Shown: positions 8,586 through 17,408 of the stretch, in pieces
How the letters are laid out: every line of letters begins with the position of its first letter
How positions within the stretch are numbered: position 1 is the stretch's first letter
NCBI GenBank assembly: GCA_965223305.1
Contig: CBDCWT010000022.1
Coordinates: 1-64,000 of the forward strand
Source: CBDCWT01 sp965223305
GTDB lineage: Bacteria > Planctomycetota > Planctomycetia > Pirellulales > Pirellulaceae
Reading direction: 5' to 3'
DNA length: 64,000 bases
Notes under the pieces: generated by a model
Database searches by the model: none
Told to the model about the DNA's origin: nothing
Seen by the model: the letters and a program-made list of their open reading frames with translations, nothing else
Program-made: the position numbers and the translations under genes

Positions 8586-9551
8586 TCACGAGCCGTCTAC
8601 GAAGACGCCGATTTCGCGAAAACGTTCGTAGCGCCGCTGGAGCAACTCGTCCGTGTCTTGGTCGACCAGCTCCCGCAGAGTGCGGACAAGGTACGACTTG
8701 ACCCGCTGGGCAATCTGATGATGGTCTCGGTGCGCGCCTCCCAGCGGCTCCTCGATCACGTCGTCGACGACACCCAGATTCTTCAGGTCGGTGGAGGTGA
8801 ACTTCAGCGCCTCGGCCGCTTGCTCGGCGTACTCGTGGCTCTTCCAAAGAATGCCCGCGCAACCCTCCGGGCTGATCACCGAGTAGTAAGCGTGCTGCAG
8901 GACCGCGACCCGGTCGCCGACTCCGATTCCCAGAGCCCCGCCGCTGCCGCCCTCGCCAATCACAACACAGATGATCGGGGTCGCCAACCGAGACATCTCG
9001 TACATATTCTCGGCGATGACCTGAGCCTGGCCACGTTGCTCGGCCCCCACTCCTGGGTAGGCTCCGGGAGTATCGATGAGGCAGATCACAGGTAGGCCAA
9101 ACTTGGCTGCTAGCCGCATCTTGGCCATCGCCTTGCGATATCCCTCCGGGTGCGCGCAGCCAAAGTAGCAAGCACTCTTCTCTTTGTACGTTCTTCCCTT
9201 TTCATGACCCACGACCAGAACCTTGTAGGCATCCAATTTCGCAAACCCACTGAGGACCGCCTGATCGTCACCGAAATGCTTGTCACCGTGCAGTTCGACA
9301 AATTCATCGAACACCAGATGCAAATAGTCGATCGTGTGGGGCCGATCTTTGTGTCGAGCCACTTGAACGGTCTGCCAGGCGGAGAGCTCCTTATAAATCT
9401 GTTCCGTCAGATTGGCGGCCTCGCGGCGCAACTGGCGAATTTGGTCTTCGACCTCCACCGTGGTGTCGCGCTGCTTGAGCTCGGTAAGCTGGTTCTCCAG
9501 ATCGTAGATCGGTTGCTCGAATTCGAATCCTGGTGGCGGTGCTTCCATCAC
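8586..9551 (-). CDS. accA: Acetyl-CoA carboxylase carboxyltransferase subunit alpha
   Basis: AccA with AccD transfers the carboxyl group from biotin to acetyl-CoA, the first step of fatty acid synthesis. The 321-residue protein has the usual length. It has an N-terminal coiled-coil segment (LENQLTELKQRD, then VEDQIRQLRREAANLTEQIY), the carboxyltransferase core with LHGDKHFGDDQAVLSG, GRNTKEK-like GRTYKEKSACYFG, HPEGYRKA, LIDTPGAYPG and GEGGSGGALGIGVGD, and the typical ISPEGCAGILWK. All catalytic-core motifs look intact. accD is not in the window. Confidence 0.97.
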   Translation of the reverse strand: MMEAPPPGFEFEQPIYDLENQLTELKQRDTTVEVEDQIRQLRREAANLTEQIYKELSAWQTVQVARHKDRPHTIDYLHLVFDEFVELHGDKHFGDDQAVLSGFAKLDAYKVLVVGHEKGRTYKEKSACYFGCAHPEGYRKAMAKMRLAAKFGLPVICLIDTPGAYPGVGAEQRGQAQVIAENMYEMSRLATPIICVVIGEGGSGGALGIGVGDRVAVLQHAYYSVISPEGCAGILWKSHEYAEQAAEALKFTSTDLKNLGVVDDVIEEPLGGAHRDHHQIAQRVKSYLVRTLRELVDQDTDELLQRRYERFREIGVFVDGS

Positions 9552-9616
9552 GAGCTACGTTGCATCCTCTTGCAAGTTGGAAGTGTGAAAAATAGGACGG
9601 ACAGTCGCCTCAGACC

Positions 9617-10495
9617 TCAACTTGAGTCGGATGTCGAGTCGGTCGTGGGCGTCTGCTTGAATGGTCGCTTGAGAGTCCTAAACTGCTTGAGAACCTCTGA
9701 CATGGAATCGGGGCGACTAGCGGGATCCTTGGCCATCATGCTCACTATCAATGAGTTCAAGTGGGAGGTGACGTTTGAGTTATTGACTTGTGGAGACGGG
9801 ACCGGAGCGCGCAGGTGGTTGTTCAAGAGATCATTGGGACTGTTGCCGGTAAAGGGAGGCTTACCGGTCAAGAACTCGTACAAAACACAACCAAGACTGT
9901 AAATGTCCGCGCGACCGTCAAGAGACTCGCCTCGGATCTGCTCCGGCGACATATAGCTGCGCGTCCCTTGAATCTGTGCTTTCTTACGAAACATCGCCGT
10001 CAACTTGCCACGCGTTGCCTTCTGGGCAATCGCAAAGTCGATCAACTTAACATCGCACTCCTCGGTCATCAGAAAGTTGTCTGGCTTGACGTCGCAATGC
10101 ACCCAGTTGGATTCGTGGAGTGTCTGCAGGCCCATTCCGCACTGATCCACGACCTTCGAGAAGTTCACCAACAACAGATCGCGCCCCCGCTCACGCATGA
10201 CCTGCTTGATGTTCAGGTCGGTAAACAACTCCAAGACTAAGTAGCCGATCTTCCCTTCCGTGTTGAATTCCAAGATCCGTACTACGTTCGGATGTTGGAT
10301 CTTCTGAACCACTTCGAATTCGTGCTTCAAGCAAGCCAGTTCGCGCTTATTACCCCAGTTCTGACTACGGAGAATCTTCAACACGAAGCGACCCGATCCG
10401 TCGTCCTTAATTGCCTCCCAGATCTGCGTCGCGTTTCCTGAACGAATGAAGCGAGTCAGCCGATAGGGGCCGACATAGTCGGGAAGTCTAGACAC
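9617..10495 (-). CDS. Serine/threonine protein kinase with an altered DFG motif
   Basis: A 292-residue protein made of a single kinase domain. The catalytic Lys is K40 (FVLKIL), the catalytic loop is HCDVKPDN (133-140, Asp135 and Asn140 present), and the activation segment ends SPEQ with the downstream DIYSLGCVLYEFLTGKPPF. Two departures: the glycine loop is IRSGNATQIWEA, without the usual GxGxxG, and the DFG motif is DFA (153-155) in LIDFAIAQK. The metal-binding Asp is kept, so activity is possible. No membrane or sensor domain is present, unlike many planctomycete kinases, so it is probably cytoplasmic and soluble. Confidence 0.9.
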   Translation of the reverse strand: MSRLPDYVGPYRLTRFIRSGNATQIWEAIKDDGSGRFVLKILRSQNWGNKRELACLKHEFEVVQKIQHPNVVRILEFNTEGKIGYLVLELFTDLNIKQVMRERGRDLLLVNFSKVVDQCGMGLQTLHESNWVHCDVKPDNFLMTEECDVKLIDFAIAQKATRGKLTAMFRKKAQIQGTRSYMSPEQIRGESLDGRADIYSLGCVLYEFLTGKPPFTGNSPNDLLNNHLRAPVPSPQVNNSNVTSHLNSLIVSMMAKDPASRPDSMSEVLKQFRTLKRPFKQTPTTDSTSDSS

Positions 10496-10638
10496 TACTG
10501 CAGATCCGGCCTAAGACGGGAAAGATGGCTGCAATTCTCAGCAGGTCGCGGCCCCCTGCTACCCTGACCGGGCGCACGACCTGGACAGTGTAAATCAATG
10601 CCGCAGCCAGCGAAAGAGCCGCGTGCCTAGCTGTGCGG

Positions 10639-11793
10639 TCAGGCCAAGAGCCGTGCATAGATGGCTCTGAGCTGCGCGGTCATCGTCTCGTCGCGGAACT
10701 GTTCGGTAAATCGCCTGCGGCCGGTCTGGCCCAGACGCTCGCGTAGCCCTAGATCACCCGCAAGCCTGCCGAGGGCCTCCGCGAGTGGTTCGATGCTCCG
10801 GGGTGGAAGTAGATAGCCTGTGACCCCGTCAATGACGACCTCGCGCGCTCCATCGACGTCGTAGCTCACAACCGGCTTACCCGCGATCAGCGCCTGAGGC
10901 AGGGCCCGCGCCAGCCCCTCGCGGAGGCTGCAGTGCACCAACAGATCCATGGCCGCCACCAGCTGAGGGATTTTCCGTGGTGGCACCAGCCCCGTTACGC
11001 GGAAGTGATTCGCCAAGCCGTGATCCCGCAGGCGGGCCTCCAGCTCCTGCCGAAGAATTCCATCACCCACCAACAGAAAACGGATGTGAGGCATTTCGCG
11101 AACGACCCGCGCAGCAGCTTCGATCAAATACTCGTGCCCTTTGAGATGGAACAGCCGAGCGATCTTGCCGACCACAACGTGCTCAGGCTCAAAACCCAAC
11201 TCCCGGCGGCTCGTCTCGCGATGTTCGTCCGCAGCCAAGAAAGGTTCGACGTCCATGCCGCTGTAGACCGTCGTGAACTTCTCACGTGGCGCTACGCCGG
11301 CGGCGACGAGTTGATCTGTCATCGCGTCGGCGACGCTTACTAAGGCATGGCACTTGCCGGCCACATAGGTTTCGCAGCAGCAAAAGAAACGCCTCGCCGC
11401 CCTGCTCTGAAAAGAATGAAACGGCGCGCCGTGGACAGTGTGCACCACCGCCGGAACGCCAACCGCGGTCGCTGCCAAGCGGCCCAAGAAGCCACCTTTC
11501 GCGCTGTGAGTATGCACTACTTGAGGACGAAACCGTAATAACTCGCGTTTGATCGCGTAGTAACTGGAGATGTCGCGCCAAGGATGGATGGCGCGCCGCA
11601 GTTGCGGTAGCAATGTGACCGGCAGCTCTGCAGCGTGGCCTGCCGCCAGCAGGTCGCCTTCCGGGCCGTGAGACGGTCCGGTGATCAGCAAGACCTCGTC
11701 GCCGTATCGACGAATCAGCCCGTGACAGGTCAGGAGTGTGTTCTCTTGAGCTCCACCGACGATCATTCGGGTGATGATGTGTGCGATGCGCAT
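10639..11793 (-). CDS. GT4-type glycosyltransferase
   Basis: The 384-residue protein has the GT-B layout. The N-terminal half starts MRIAHIITRMIVGGAQ, a typical acceptor-domain start with the GGAQ motif, and has VVHTHSAKGGFLGRLAA and VHTVHGAPFH. The C-terminal donor domain has KIARLFHLKGHEYLIEAA, FLLVGDG, VTGLVPPRKIP, CSLREGLARALPQALIAGKPVV and the E-x7-E pair. Family members transfer sugars from nucleotide donors in polysaccharide or glycolipid assembly. The donor cannot be read. A 27-bp gap separates its start from the stop of truA, so the two may be co-transcribed. Confidence 0.9.
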   Translation of the reverse strand: MRIAHIITRMIVGGAQENTLLTCHGLIRRYGDEVLLITGPSHGPEGDLLAAGHAAELPVTLLPQLRRAIHPWRDISSYYAIKRELLRFRPQVVHTHSAKGGFLGRLAATAVGVPAVVHTVHGAPFHSFQSRAARRFFCCCETYVAGKCHALVSVADAMTDQLVAAGVAPREKFTTVYSGMDVEPFLAADEHRETSRRELGFEPEHVVVGKIARLFHLKGHEYLIEAAARVVREMPHIRFLLVGDGILRQELEARLRDHGLANHFRVTGLVPPRKIPQLVAAMDLLVHCSLREGLARALPQALIAGKPVVSYDVDGAREVVIDGVTGYLLPPRSIEPLAEALGRLAGDLGLRERLGQTGRRRFTEQFRDETMTAQLRAIYARLLA

Positions 11794-11820
11794 GAACTGG
11801 GGCTGAAAATTTTCGAGTCC

Positions 11821-12585
11821 TCAGGTTGCCAGACCGTCACGCAGCGACACTTTCACGAGATACAAACCACGGGCGGGGGCGGTCATACCTGCCAGACGGC
11901 GGTCACGGGCCGCCAGAATCTCGCTCGGCCAATCAGGCGGCTGCTTTCCCTTGCCGACTTCGACCAGTGTGCCCACCAAGTTCCTCACCATATTGTAGAG
12001 AAAACCGTTGGCTTCGACTTCGATTAACAACCGCTGTCCATCTTGGTAGCTGCGGCGATGAACAACGAAACCCAACACGGTTCGCACCGAACTAACACGC
12101 GGCGAACCCGCGGACTCGTAGCTCTTGAAATCGTGTTCCCCAACCAAAGAGGCAGCCGCTTGCTGCATGGCGTCGCAGTCCAAGCGCGAGCGGATATGCC
12201 AGGCGTAGTTTCTTGAGAAGACATCCTGCAGCGGTTCGTCCTGGATCACGTACCGATACAGTTTGGTGACCGCATCGTCGATCGCATTGAAACCGCTCAC
12301 GGCTTCGGCAACTTCGAGCACAGCCACGTCGCGGGGCAGGTTGGCGTTTAGTGCGCGAGAGAACGTCATTGTGTCGTGACACGATGACGTTGAAAAACTA
12401 ACTACCTGCCCCAATGCATGAACGCCGGCATCGGTGCGGCCGCTGGCTACGATCGACACCGGCTCTCCTGTTACTGTTGCGATCGCCTGCTCAACAACGC
12501 CCTGCACCGTCCGCCGGCCAGGCTGCGACTGCCAGCCAGAAAAGTCGGTGCCATCGTAGGCAACGGTCAATCGTAGGAATCGCAA
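11821..12585 (-). CDS. truA: tRNA pseudouridine synthase A
   Basis: Makes pseudouridine at positions 38-40 of tRNA anticodon arms. The 254-residue length matches bacterial TruA. Motifs: VAYDGTDFSGWQSQ at the start, the catalytic RTDAGVHALGQVVSF with the essential Asp, and FLYNMVRNLVGTLVEVG near the C-terminus. It sits directly upstream of the glycosyltransferase and 57 bp downstream of asd, all on the same strand. Confidence 0.97.
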   Translation of the reverse strand: MRFLRLTVAYDGTDFSGWQSQPGRRTVQGVVEQAIATVTGEPVSIVASGRTDAGVHALGQVVSFSTSSCHDTMTFSRALNANLPRDVAVLEVAEAVSGFNAIDDAVTKLYRYVIQDEPLQDVFSRNYAWHIRSRLDCDAMQQAAASLVGEHDFKSYESAGSPRVSSVRTVLGFVVHRRSYQDGQRLLIEVEANGFLYNMVRNLVGTLVEVGKGKQPPDWPSEILAARDRRLAGMTAPARGLYLVKVSLRDGLAT

Positions 12586-12642
12586 AGTAGCAACAGCACT
12601 TTGTAACCAGTAAGCCAGTAAAGCGGAAATGCACCGTCTGGG

Positions 12643-13659
12643 CTATGCTTTCAGCTCGACGTTCTGAACGAGCAGTTCCGCAATTTGCACGGCGTTAGTG
12701 GCCGCACCTTTGCGAAGATTGTCGCTGACACACCAGAAGGTCAAACCGTTCTCGCAGGAGAGATCCTCTCGAATGCGGCCGATGAAGACATCGTCTTGCC
12801 CGCTGCTGCCTGCTGGCATCGGATAGAGACCTTGTTCGAGTTCATCCAACACGGTGATCCCGGCGAAGGAACCGAATAACTCACGGGCCTCTGATACCGA
12901 TACCTTGCGTTCGGTCTCGACGGTGATGCACTCACTGTGGCAGTTAGCGACCGGAACCCGAACACAAGTGGGACAGACACGGATCGAATCGTCGTCGAAA
13001 ATCTTGTGCGTCTCCCAGACCATCTTCATCTCTTCCGACGTGTATCCCTGATGCTTCATGCTTCCAATCTGCGGAATCAAGTTGAAGGCAATCGGATGAG
13101 CAAACGTCGCGTATTGATAGTCGTCGCCGGCCAACGCCGCGCGCGTCCCCTCCTGAAGCTCACGTTCACCCGACCGCCCTGCCCCACTCGTCGCCTGGTA
13201 CGTGCTAACCAAGACGCGCTTGATCCGCGCAGCGTCGTGCAGCGGCTTCATGGCGACGACCATTTGAGTCGTCGAGCAGTTAGGGCTGGCGATGATCCCC
13301 TGGTGGTTCTCGATCGCTTCGGGGTTCACCTCCGGGACAACCAGCGGAACATGCTCCTTCATCCTCCAATAGCCGCTTTCGTCAACCACCACCGCTTGCC
13401 GTTGGACCGCCCAGGGTACGAACTCGGCGGCTACGTCGTCCGGCGTGCTGGCGATTACCAAGTCGACATCCGCAAACGAATCAGGTTGCAGCAGCTCGAC
13501 GGCCACCGGTTGCCCGCGAAACTCGATCGTACTCCCAGCAGACTTTTCCGAGGCCAGAAACCTGATCGACCTGAATGGAAACTCGCGCTCCTCCAACAAG
13601 CGGCGGACAATAGTTCCGACAGCTCCCGTGGCACCGACCACAGCCAAATTCTCAAACAC
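12643..13659 (-). CDS. asd: Aspartate-semialdehyde dehydrogenase
   Basis: Reduces aspartyl phosphate to the semialdehyde, the branch point to Lys, Thr, Met and diaminopimelate. The 338-residue protein begins with the NADP-binding loop VVGATGAVGTIVRRLLEE. The catalytic Cys lies in SPNCSTTQ, and ATSGAGRSG and the substrate-binding region with VANCHSECITVE follow. All are as expected for the bacterial enzyme. The start context is normal. Other Asp-family genes are not near. Confidence 0.96.
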   Translation of the reverse strand: MFENLAVVGATGAVGTIVRRLLEEREFPFRSIRFLASEKSAGSTIEFRGQPVAVELLQPDSFADVDLVIASTPDDVAAEFVPWAVQRQAVVVDESGYWRMKEHVPLVVPEVNPEAIENHQGIIASPNCSTTQMVVAMKPLHDAARIKRVLVSTYQATSGAGRSGERELQEGTRAALAGDDYQYATFAHPIAFNLIPQIGSMKHQGYTSEEMKMVWETHKIFDDDSIRVCPTCVRVPVANCHSECITVETERKVSVSEARELFGSFAGITVLDELEQGLYPMPAGSSGQDDVFIGRIREDLSCENGLTFWCVSDNLRKGAATNAVQIAELLVQNVELKA

Positions 13660-13765
13660 GACTAAGACTCCCAGCGGTTAGAAGCAAGACCCCAACTGAG
13701 CAAGTATAAATCGGGGACACGCATTGGCAAAGGACGCCGTTGACCGGACGCGCCAGAAGCGTGTT

Positions 13766-14701
13766 CTAGCTTGGTGCCCTCCTCGATCTGGCGAGCAGCC
13801 GGTGGACAAGCTCTGGCGGGACAAATGCCAGATTCACGATCAACATCGCCAGGCCGAATGTGATCATCCCCAGGCAGCAAGCAATCCCACCGTGCACCGC
13901 AACAGCGACCGCCAGCACCACAGGACGGGTCTGCCGAGGCCAAACGAGGGCACAATAGAATGTCTCCCAAAAGACCGTCAAATGAGACAGCAACGCGATG
14001 AAACCCGGGTAGTGAACCAGCCACGTCATGTCGATCGACTGGTACTCGAGGTTGGCCACCGCGTACCAGACGGCGCTGCCGTCCCACCACATCTCGCCGC
14101 GCATCTTGGCAATACCACCGAACAGATAGATGACGCACAGGTGCAGCTGGATCAGCCGGATGGCAAGATTCGCGCTGATCGTCGGCCCCACGGTCCCCTG
14201 CCCTGCCCTGCGGGCGCGCCATCGGTCCAGCGAATACACCGCGCCGCTGGGGCCTACCATCAAGTACATCGCCAGCATGGCGTTGACCTGGTCGAGCCCA
14301 AAGAAAGCGCCCGTCAGCCGCTGGCAGTACGAGACTGTGACAATCCAAGCCAGAATCGACACCACCCGAGTAAAAAGTCCCACCGTCAACAGGGCAAAGA
14401 TCACCAGCGCCGTGACGTGGAGCACCCACAGCCAGAATGGCGACTCCACAAACCAGAGATAGCTCCAGGCGTAGCCACCGACGTGCATGTCACGCGCCAG
14501 AGAGTTGGGCAGCCAACCGTCGGCTCCCAAGAATGCCTGCAACCTCAGACCCCAAATCAGATGCGTGTAGAAGAGCATCGCTCCAGCTAGGATGCGGATC
14601 ATCGCCAACGTGTGTGGCTCGGCAGGACGAAACCAAAAATAGTCCCAGCCGCGCATCAGCTGGCTCGCCCAGCCGCGGATCGCCTGCCACATGACGTTCA
14701 T
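13766..14701 (-). CDS. HTTM-domain (vitamin K-dependent carboxylase-like) membrane protein
   Basis: The 311-residue protein has about six to seven membrane segments. It opens with the HTTM pattern of a soluble N-terminal helix, then PAEPHTLAMIRILAGAMLFY and a second helix. It has the characteristic RLIQLHLCVIYLFGGIAKM and a C-terminal pair of helices. HTTM domains are related to vitamin K-dependent gamma-carboxylase, but the bacterial substrates are unknown. Its ATG overlaps the stop of the upstream gene by four bases (ATGA), so the two are translationally coupled. Confidence 0.85.
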   Translation of the reverse strand: MNVMWQAIRGWASQLMRGWDYFWFRPAEPHTLAMIRILAGAMLFYTHLIWGLRLQAFLGADGWLPNSLARDMHVGGYAWSYLWFVESPFWLWVLHVTALVIFALLTVGLFTRVVSILAWIVTVSYCQRLTGAFFGLDQVNAMLAMYLMVGPSGAVYSLDRWRARRAGQGTVGPTISANLAIRLIQLHLCVIYLFGGIAKMRGEMWWDGSAVWYAVANLEYQSIDMTWLVHYPGFIALLSHLTVFWETFYCALVWPRQTRPVVLAVAVAVHGGIACCLGMITFGLAMLIVNLAFVPPELVHRLLARSRRAPS

Positions 14702-15357
14702 GGCCCGCCCCTCGCATCCCCCGTTTCAGGTAGGACGAGATACGTCTCGGGATCATCCAAGCGACGCGAGGAGATGACTTCGGCAGGGTCGAGCAGCCGG
14801 TGCTCGATCTGCTCAAGCGTCACTTGGTCGGCCTCATCACGCGTCAGCAAGTAGCGCTCGATCGCAGCCCGGCGAGCTTCGTACATCGACCGCACGAAAC
14901 GCCAATCCTCGACCTGCTGCCTGTCACTTCCGATCTCCGGCGGAGGTTCCGCCGGAGCAAAAGCCGCGTTCAGATGCTCGCTCAGCATGAAGTGACGATG
15001 GTATAGCAGCCGCGGCCAGTGCCGTTGGCGGTCGGGCAGCGTCAGCTCTACAGGCGAGCGGCCGTCGGCGTACTCCAGGCGAGCGCGCAGCAGGTAGCTG
15101 GAGCCGGGGTTGGGAGCGAAGAACGCGTAGCCATGATTCAGGTACATCACGTCGATGTACGGTCGCAGCCAGCCCATGGCTGTCTCGGCCACAGGAGAAC
15201 CAAGGCCGCGGATCGGAGAAGTTTGAAAGGCGAAAGGTGGAACAAAGATGGCGAGCAGATGCACCACCAGCAGAAGACTGACAACACCCCGTGACGCCGG
15301 AGACCACCTTGCACTCCGGATCACCGAACCACCGTCAGCGTGTTTGCGAGCTGTCAC
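14698..15357 (-). CDS. Partner protein of the HTTM gene, membrane-anchored, unknown function
   Basis: A 219-residue product with one strong membrane helix near residues 22-45, followed by a segment YLNHGYAFFAPNPGSSYLLRARLEYADG typical of proteins encoded beside HTTM genes. The rest is soluble and rich in Arg and Glu, with an exposed loop ending in a charged C-terminus. It overlaps the HTTM gene by 4 bp, so the pair is probably one functional unit. No enzymatic motif is recognised. Confidence 0.7.
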   Translation of the reverse strand: MTARKHADGGSVIRSARWSPASRGVVSLLLVVHLLAIFVPPFAFQTSPIRGLGSPVAETAMGWLRPYIDVMYLNHGYAFFAPNPGSSYLLRARLEYADGRSPVELTLPDRQRHWPRLLYHRHFMLSEHLNAAFAPAEPPPEIGSDRQQVEDWRFVRSMYEARRAAIERYLLTRDEADQVTLEQIEHRLLDPAEVISSRRLDDPETYLVLPETGDARGGP

Positions 15358-15504
15358 AACATGCCTCTTTTAGACAACATCGGCAGCAGAGCCCGAATTA
15401 TTCACGTGCGATCTGCTGCGAACAGCCAGGGCGAAGTCTGAAATTGCACGTTCGCACACCAATCGAACCGGAGGCGTTAGCGGTGAAGTTACGCTTTCGG
15501 CTCA

Positions 15505-15710
15505 ATCGTAACCCGAAGCGTAAGCGAGGGAATTACTTGCGTTGGTACACCAGCTCCCCTCGCTAACGCTTCGGGTTCCGAAAAAACACGACGAGTTCGC
15601 CTGCTTTTCACCTGCCACATGGCGAAAAGCGCAACTTCAAAGAGCGTAAGCGGGGGACTGACTTGCGTTGGTACGTCAACTCCCCCTCGCTGACGCTTCG
15701 CGCTTACGAC
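15505..15710. repeat. Two inverted-repeat units
   Basis: Two hairpins of the same family. Arms CCCGAAGCGTAAGCGAGGG and CCCTCGCTAACGCTTCGGG bound 15512-15585, and a second, less perfect pair spans 15648-15708. Both keep ACTTGCGTTGGTACxxCA in the loop. A decayed copy lies near 50710-50790. The remainder of 15358-15735 holds no gene. Confidence 0.8.
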
Positions 15711-15735
15711 CCATTCATCCACGGCAGGCAGCAGG

Positions 15736-15778
15736 GCAAAAAGAAAACCCTCGGCCGGGTTGTGCCCAAGCCGAGGGT
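15736..15778 (-). terminator. Rho-independent terminator of the TIGR03000-like gene
   Basis: Perfect 9-bp stem ACCCTCGGC/GCCGAGGGT (15747-15755 and 15770-15778). On the minus strand it is followed by a T-rich run TTTTCTTTTT at 15737-15746. It lies 32 bp past the stop at 15810. Confidence 0.85.
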
Positions 15779-15809
15779 GTTGACGATTCAGCTGTAGTTT
15801 GCCTGCGGA

Positions 15810-16832
15810 CTAGTGGGCCGCGGCTAGCTGTGGCGAATCAAAATCAAAGGTCACTTCCTGAGCTTCGCCGCCAACTAAGGTGACGTCCTTGGTTCGCGTT
15901 ATCTTTTGCCCGTTCCGGTCGACCGACACCTCAACGGTGTACTTAGACCAGCTCTCACCATCGCTCAGCTTGGTAGTCGAGAACACGCGAGTCTCCCCTG
16001 CCCCGCTGACCTGTTTGCCAGCCAGCGTGACCTTCGCATCGCTGGGAACGTGGACTGTCAGCGTCGTTTCGGGACTTGGGCCGCTGAGCTCGAAGGCCAG
16101 TAGACTGTCTTGGCCGGCATAGAGTTGAACAACCTTCGTTTCCTCGATGGTCTGGCCGTCGCGGGCGACCTCTGCACGAACCTCATAGCGATAACCACGA
16201 CCAGGTCGCAATCCCCGCGACACATAAAGTCGCCGCGATCCCGCGGTTCTGGTCAACTTCCCATTCACGTAGACGCGGGCGTCCTCGGGGACACTGACCG
16301 TCAGCACGGCCTGGCGGGCCTGATAGGAAGTGCTCTGCTGGACGGAGCCACCATTCTGAATCGGCCCCATGCCCTTTTGGGCCGGCGAACTCGGTGCAAC
16401 GCCCTTTTGGATCACGCCGCCGTGCTGGACCGCACCCTTTGGGTGGGAATATGAAGTAACTGTTCCGCCGCTCGAACCACAGCTCGCGATCACACGTGCG
16501 CCTCCGTACGAGCCGTAGCTGCCCCCTCCATAAGAGCCATAGGACCCACCGCGCGACCCATAGCTGCCGCCGCGCGAGCCGTAGCTACCACCCCAGGAGC
16601 CGTAACTTCCGCGTGACATGCGACCCATCCGGACGTGCCGCGCCCGATGGCCACCGTAGCTTCCGTAACTCCCCCATCCAGATCTGCCGCCGTAACTGCC
16701 GTAGCTGCCATAAGAGCCGTAGGATCCGGCACTGGCGTTGTACCAGTTCCAGCCAGCTTGGGCTTCACCGGCGAGTCCTACGCCAGCGACCGCAGCTCCA
16801 ACCGCTATGACTCGTAAAATCGATCTCAACAT
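15810..16832 (-). CDS. Secreted Gly/Ser/Tyr-rich protein with two TIGR03000-like domains
   Basis: I start at the ATG at 16832 (MLRSILRVIAVGAAVAGVG), preceded by AAGGGGGGA on the minus strand, rather than at the longer frame. The 340-residue protein has a signal peptide ending EAQA and a low-complexity region (about 28-110) of SYG and GGS repeats. A spacer follows, then two tandem domains of about 70 residues: LTVSVPEDARVYVNGKLTR and LTVHVPSDAKVTLAGKQVS. Each closes on a beta pattern such as VVQLYAGQ. The domain matches what I know as TIGR03000, found in planctomycetes. The molecular role is unknown. A surface or extracellular structural protein is inference. Confidence 0.85.
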   Translation of the reverse strand: MLRSILRVIAVGAAVAGVGLAGEAQAGWNWYNASAGSYGSYGSYGSYGGRSGWGSYGSYGGHRARHVRMGRMSRGSYGSWGGSYGSRGGSYGSRGGSYGSYGGGSYGSYGGARVIASCGSSGGTVTSYSHPKGAVQHGGVIQKGVAPSSPAQKGMGPIQNGGSVQQSTSYQARQAVLTVSVPEDARVYVNGKLTRTAGSRRLYVSRGLRPGRGYRYEVRAEVARDGQTIEETKVVQLYAGQDSLLAFELSGPSPETTLTVHVPSDAKVTLAGKQVSGAGETRVFSTTKLSDGESWSKYTVEVSVDRNGQKITRTKDVTLVGGEAQEVTFDFDSPQLAAAH

Positions 16833-16910
16833 CTGTTTTTGTCCCCCCTTGCTCAACGCGCAAAAACATCGGAAACCGCCGTCCAAAGCGGTTTAGGTAA
16901 AGTTACTCCC

Positions 16911-16938
16911 AAGATAACAACACGATTCCGCAATTCAA
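16911..16938 (-). promoter_or_regulatory. Candidate promoter of the TIGR03000-like gene
   Basis: Minus strand: TTGAAT (16938-16933), 16-bp spacer, TATCTT (16916-16911). It stands about 80 bp upstream of the ATG. Match quality is modest. Confidence 0.4.
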
Positions 16939-17408
16939 GAAGGATACGGAAGGTTTTTGGATTAGATCACTCTCGAGGATGGGAGCAAGAGGGGCAATTC
17001 AAAAGACTAGGTAGACCAGAAAAGGTACCTTATTTATTGGTATTTGTCCCACCCAAATGTGGGGCATCATCAGCCGCTGGGCGTTAGCCCACGGTTTCCT
17101 GCCGAAAACCGGATGCCAACGCATTCCGGCTGATCTGCCGTCCAAGCGATGGCGCCCGAAGAGGCGCTACCACCGGCGTGCGAGATCATTTTGATCACGA
17201 CCGTGTCATATGCGCACCTTACGCTGCCCCCTCCAACGGGCTTAGATGCATCGATGCAAGCCGTTTCGTGGAAACACCTTGCAAGTCAAGCCGTCCCGCT
17301 GCGGACGGCATCGGCATGGTTTCTGCGACTAGTTCTACTGTTCGGCTGTCGCAGGGAAAACGATGGCCACTCGTAGACCCTTCCTTTACCCGTAGTAGGA
17401 GTTGAATC
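16939..17408. other. Gene-free interval with one repeat fragment
   Basis: Holds one copy of the CAGCCGCTGGGCGTTAGCCC module near 17075 and no coding signal. The promoter of the plus-strand gene at 17409 should lie here. TAGGAG at 17396-17401 is its ribosome binding site. Confidence 0.5.

Noticed and set aside
9521..9550. tRNA-like TTCGAATCC in the accA region
   Set aside because: It lies inside accA and no acceptor stem pairs around it.
13662..14429. 255-residue minus-strand ORF over the HTTM gene
   Set aside because: Wrong frame over a well-supported membrane protein; Arg/Gly-rich shadow composition.
15505..15710. CRISPR array
   Set aside because: Only two large hairpins with different loops; no short direct repeats with even spacers.
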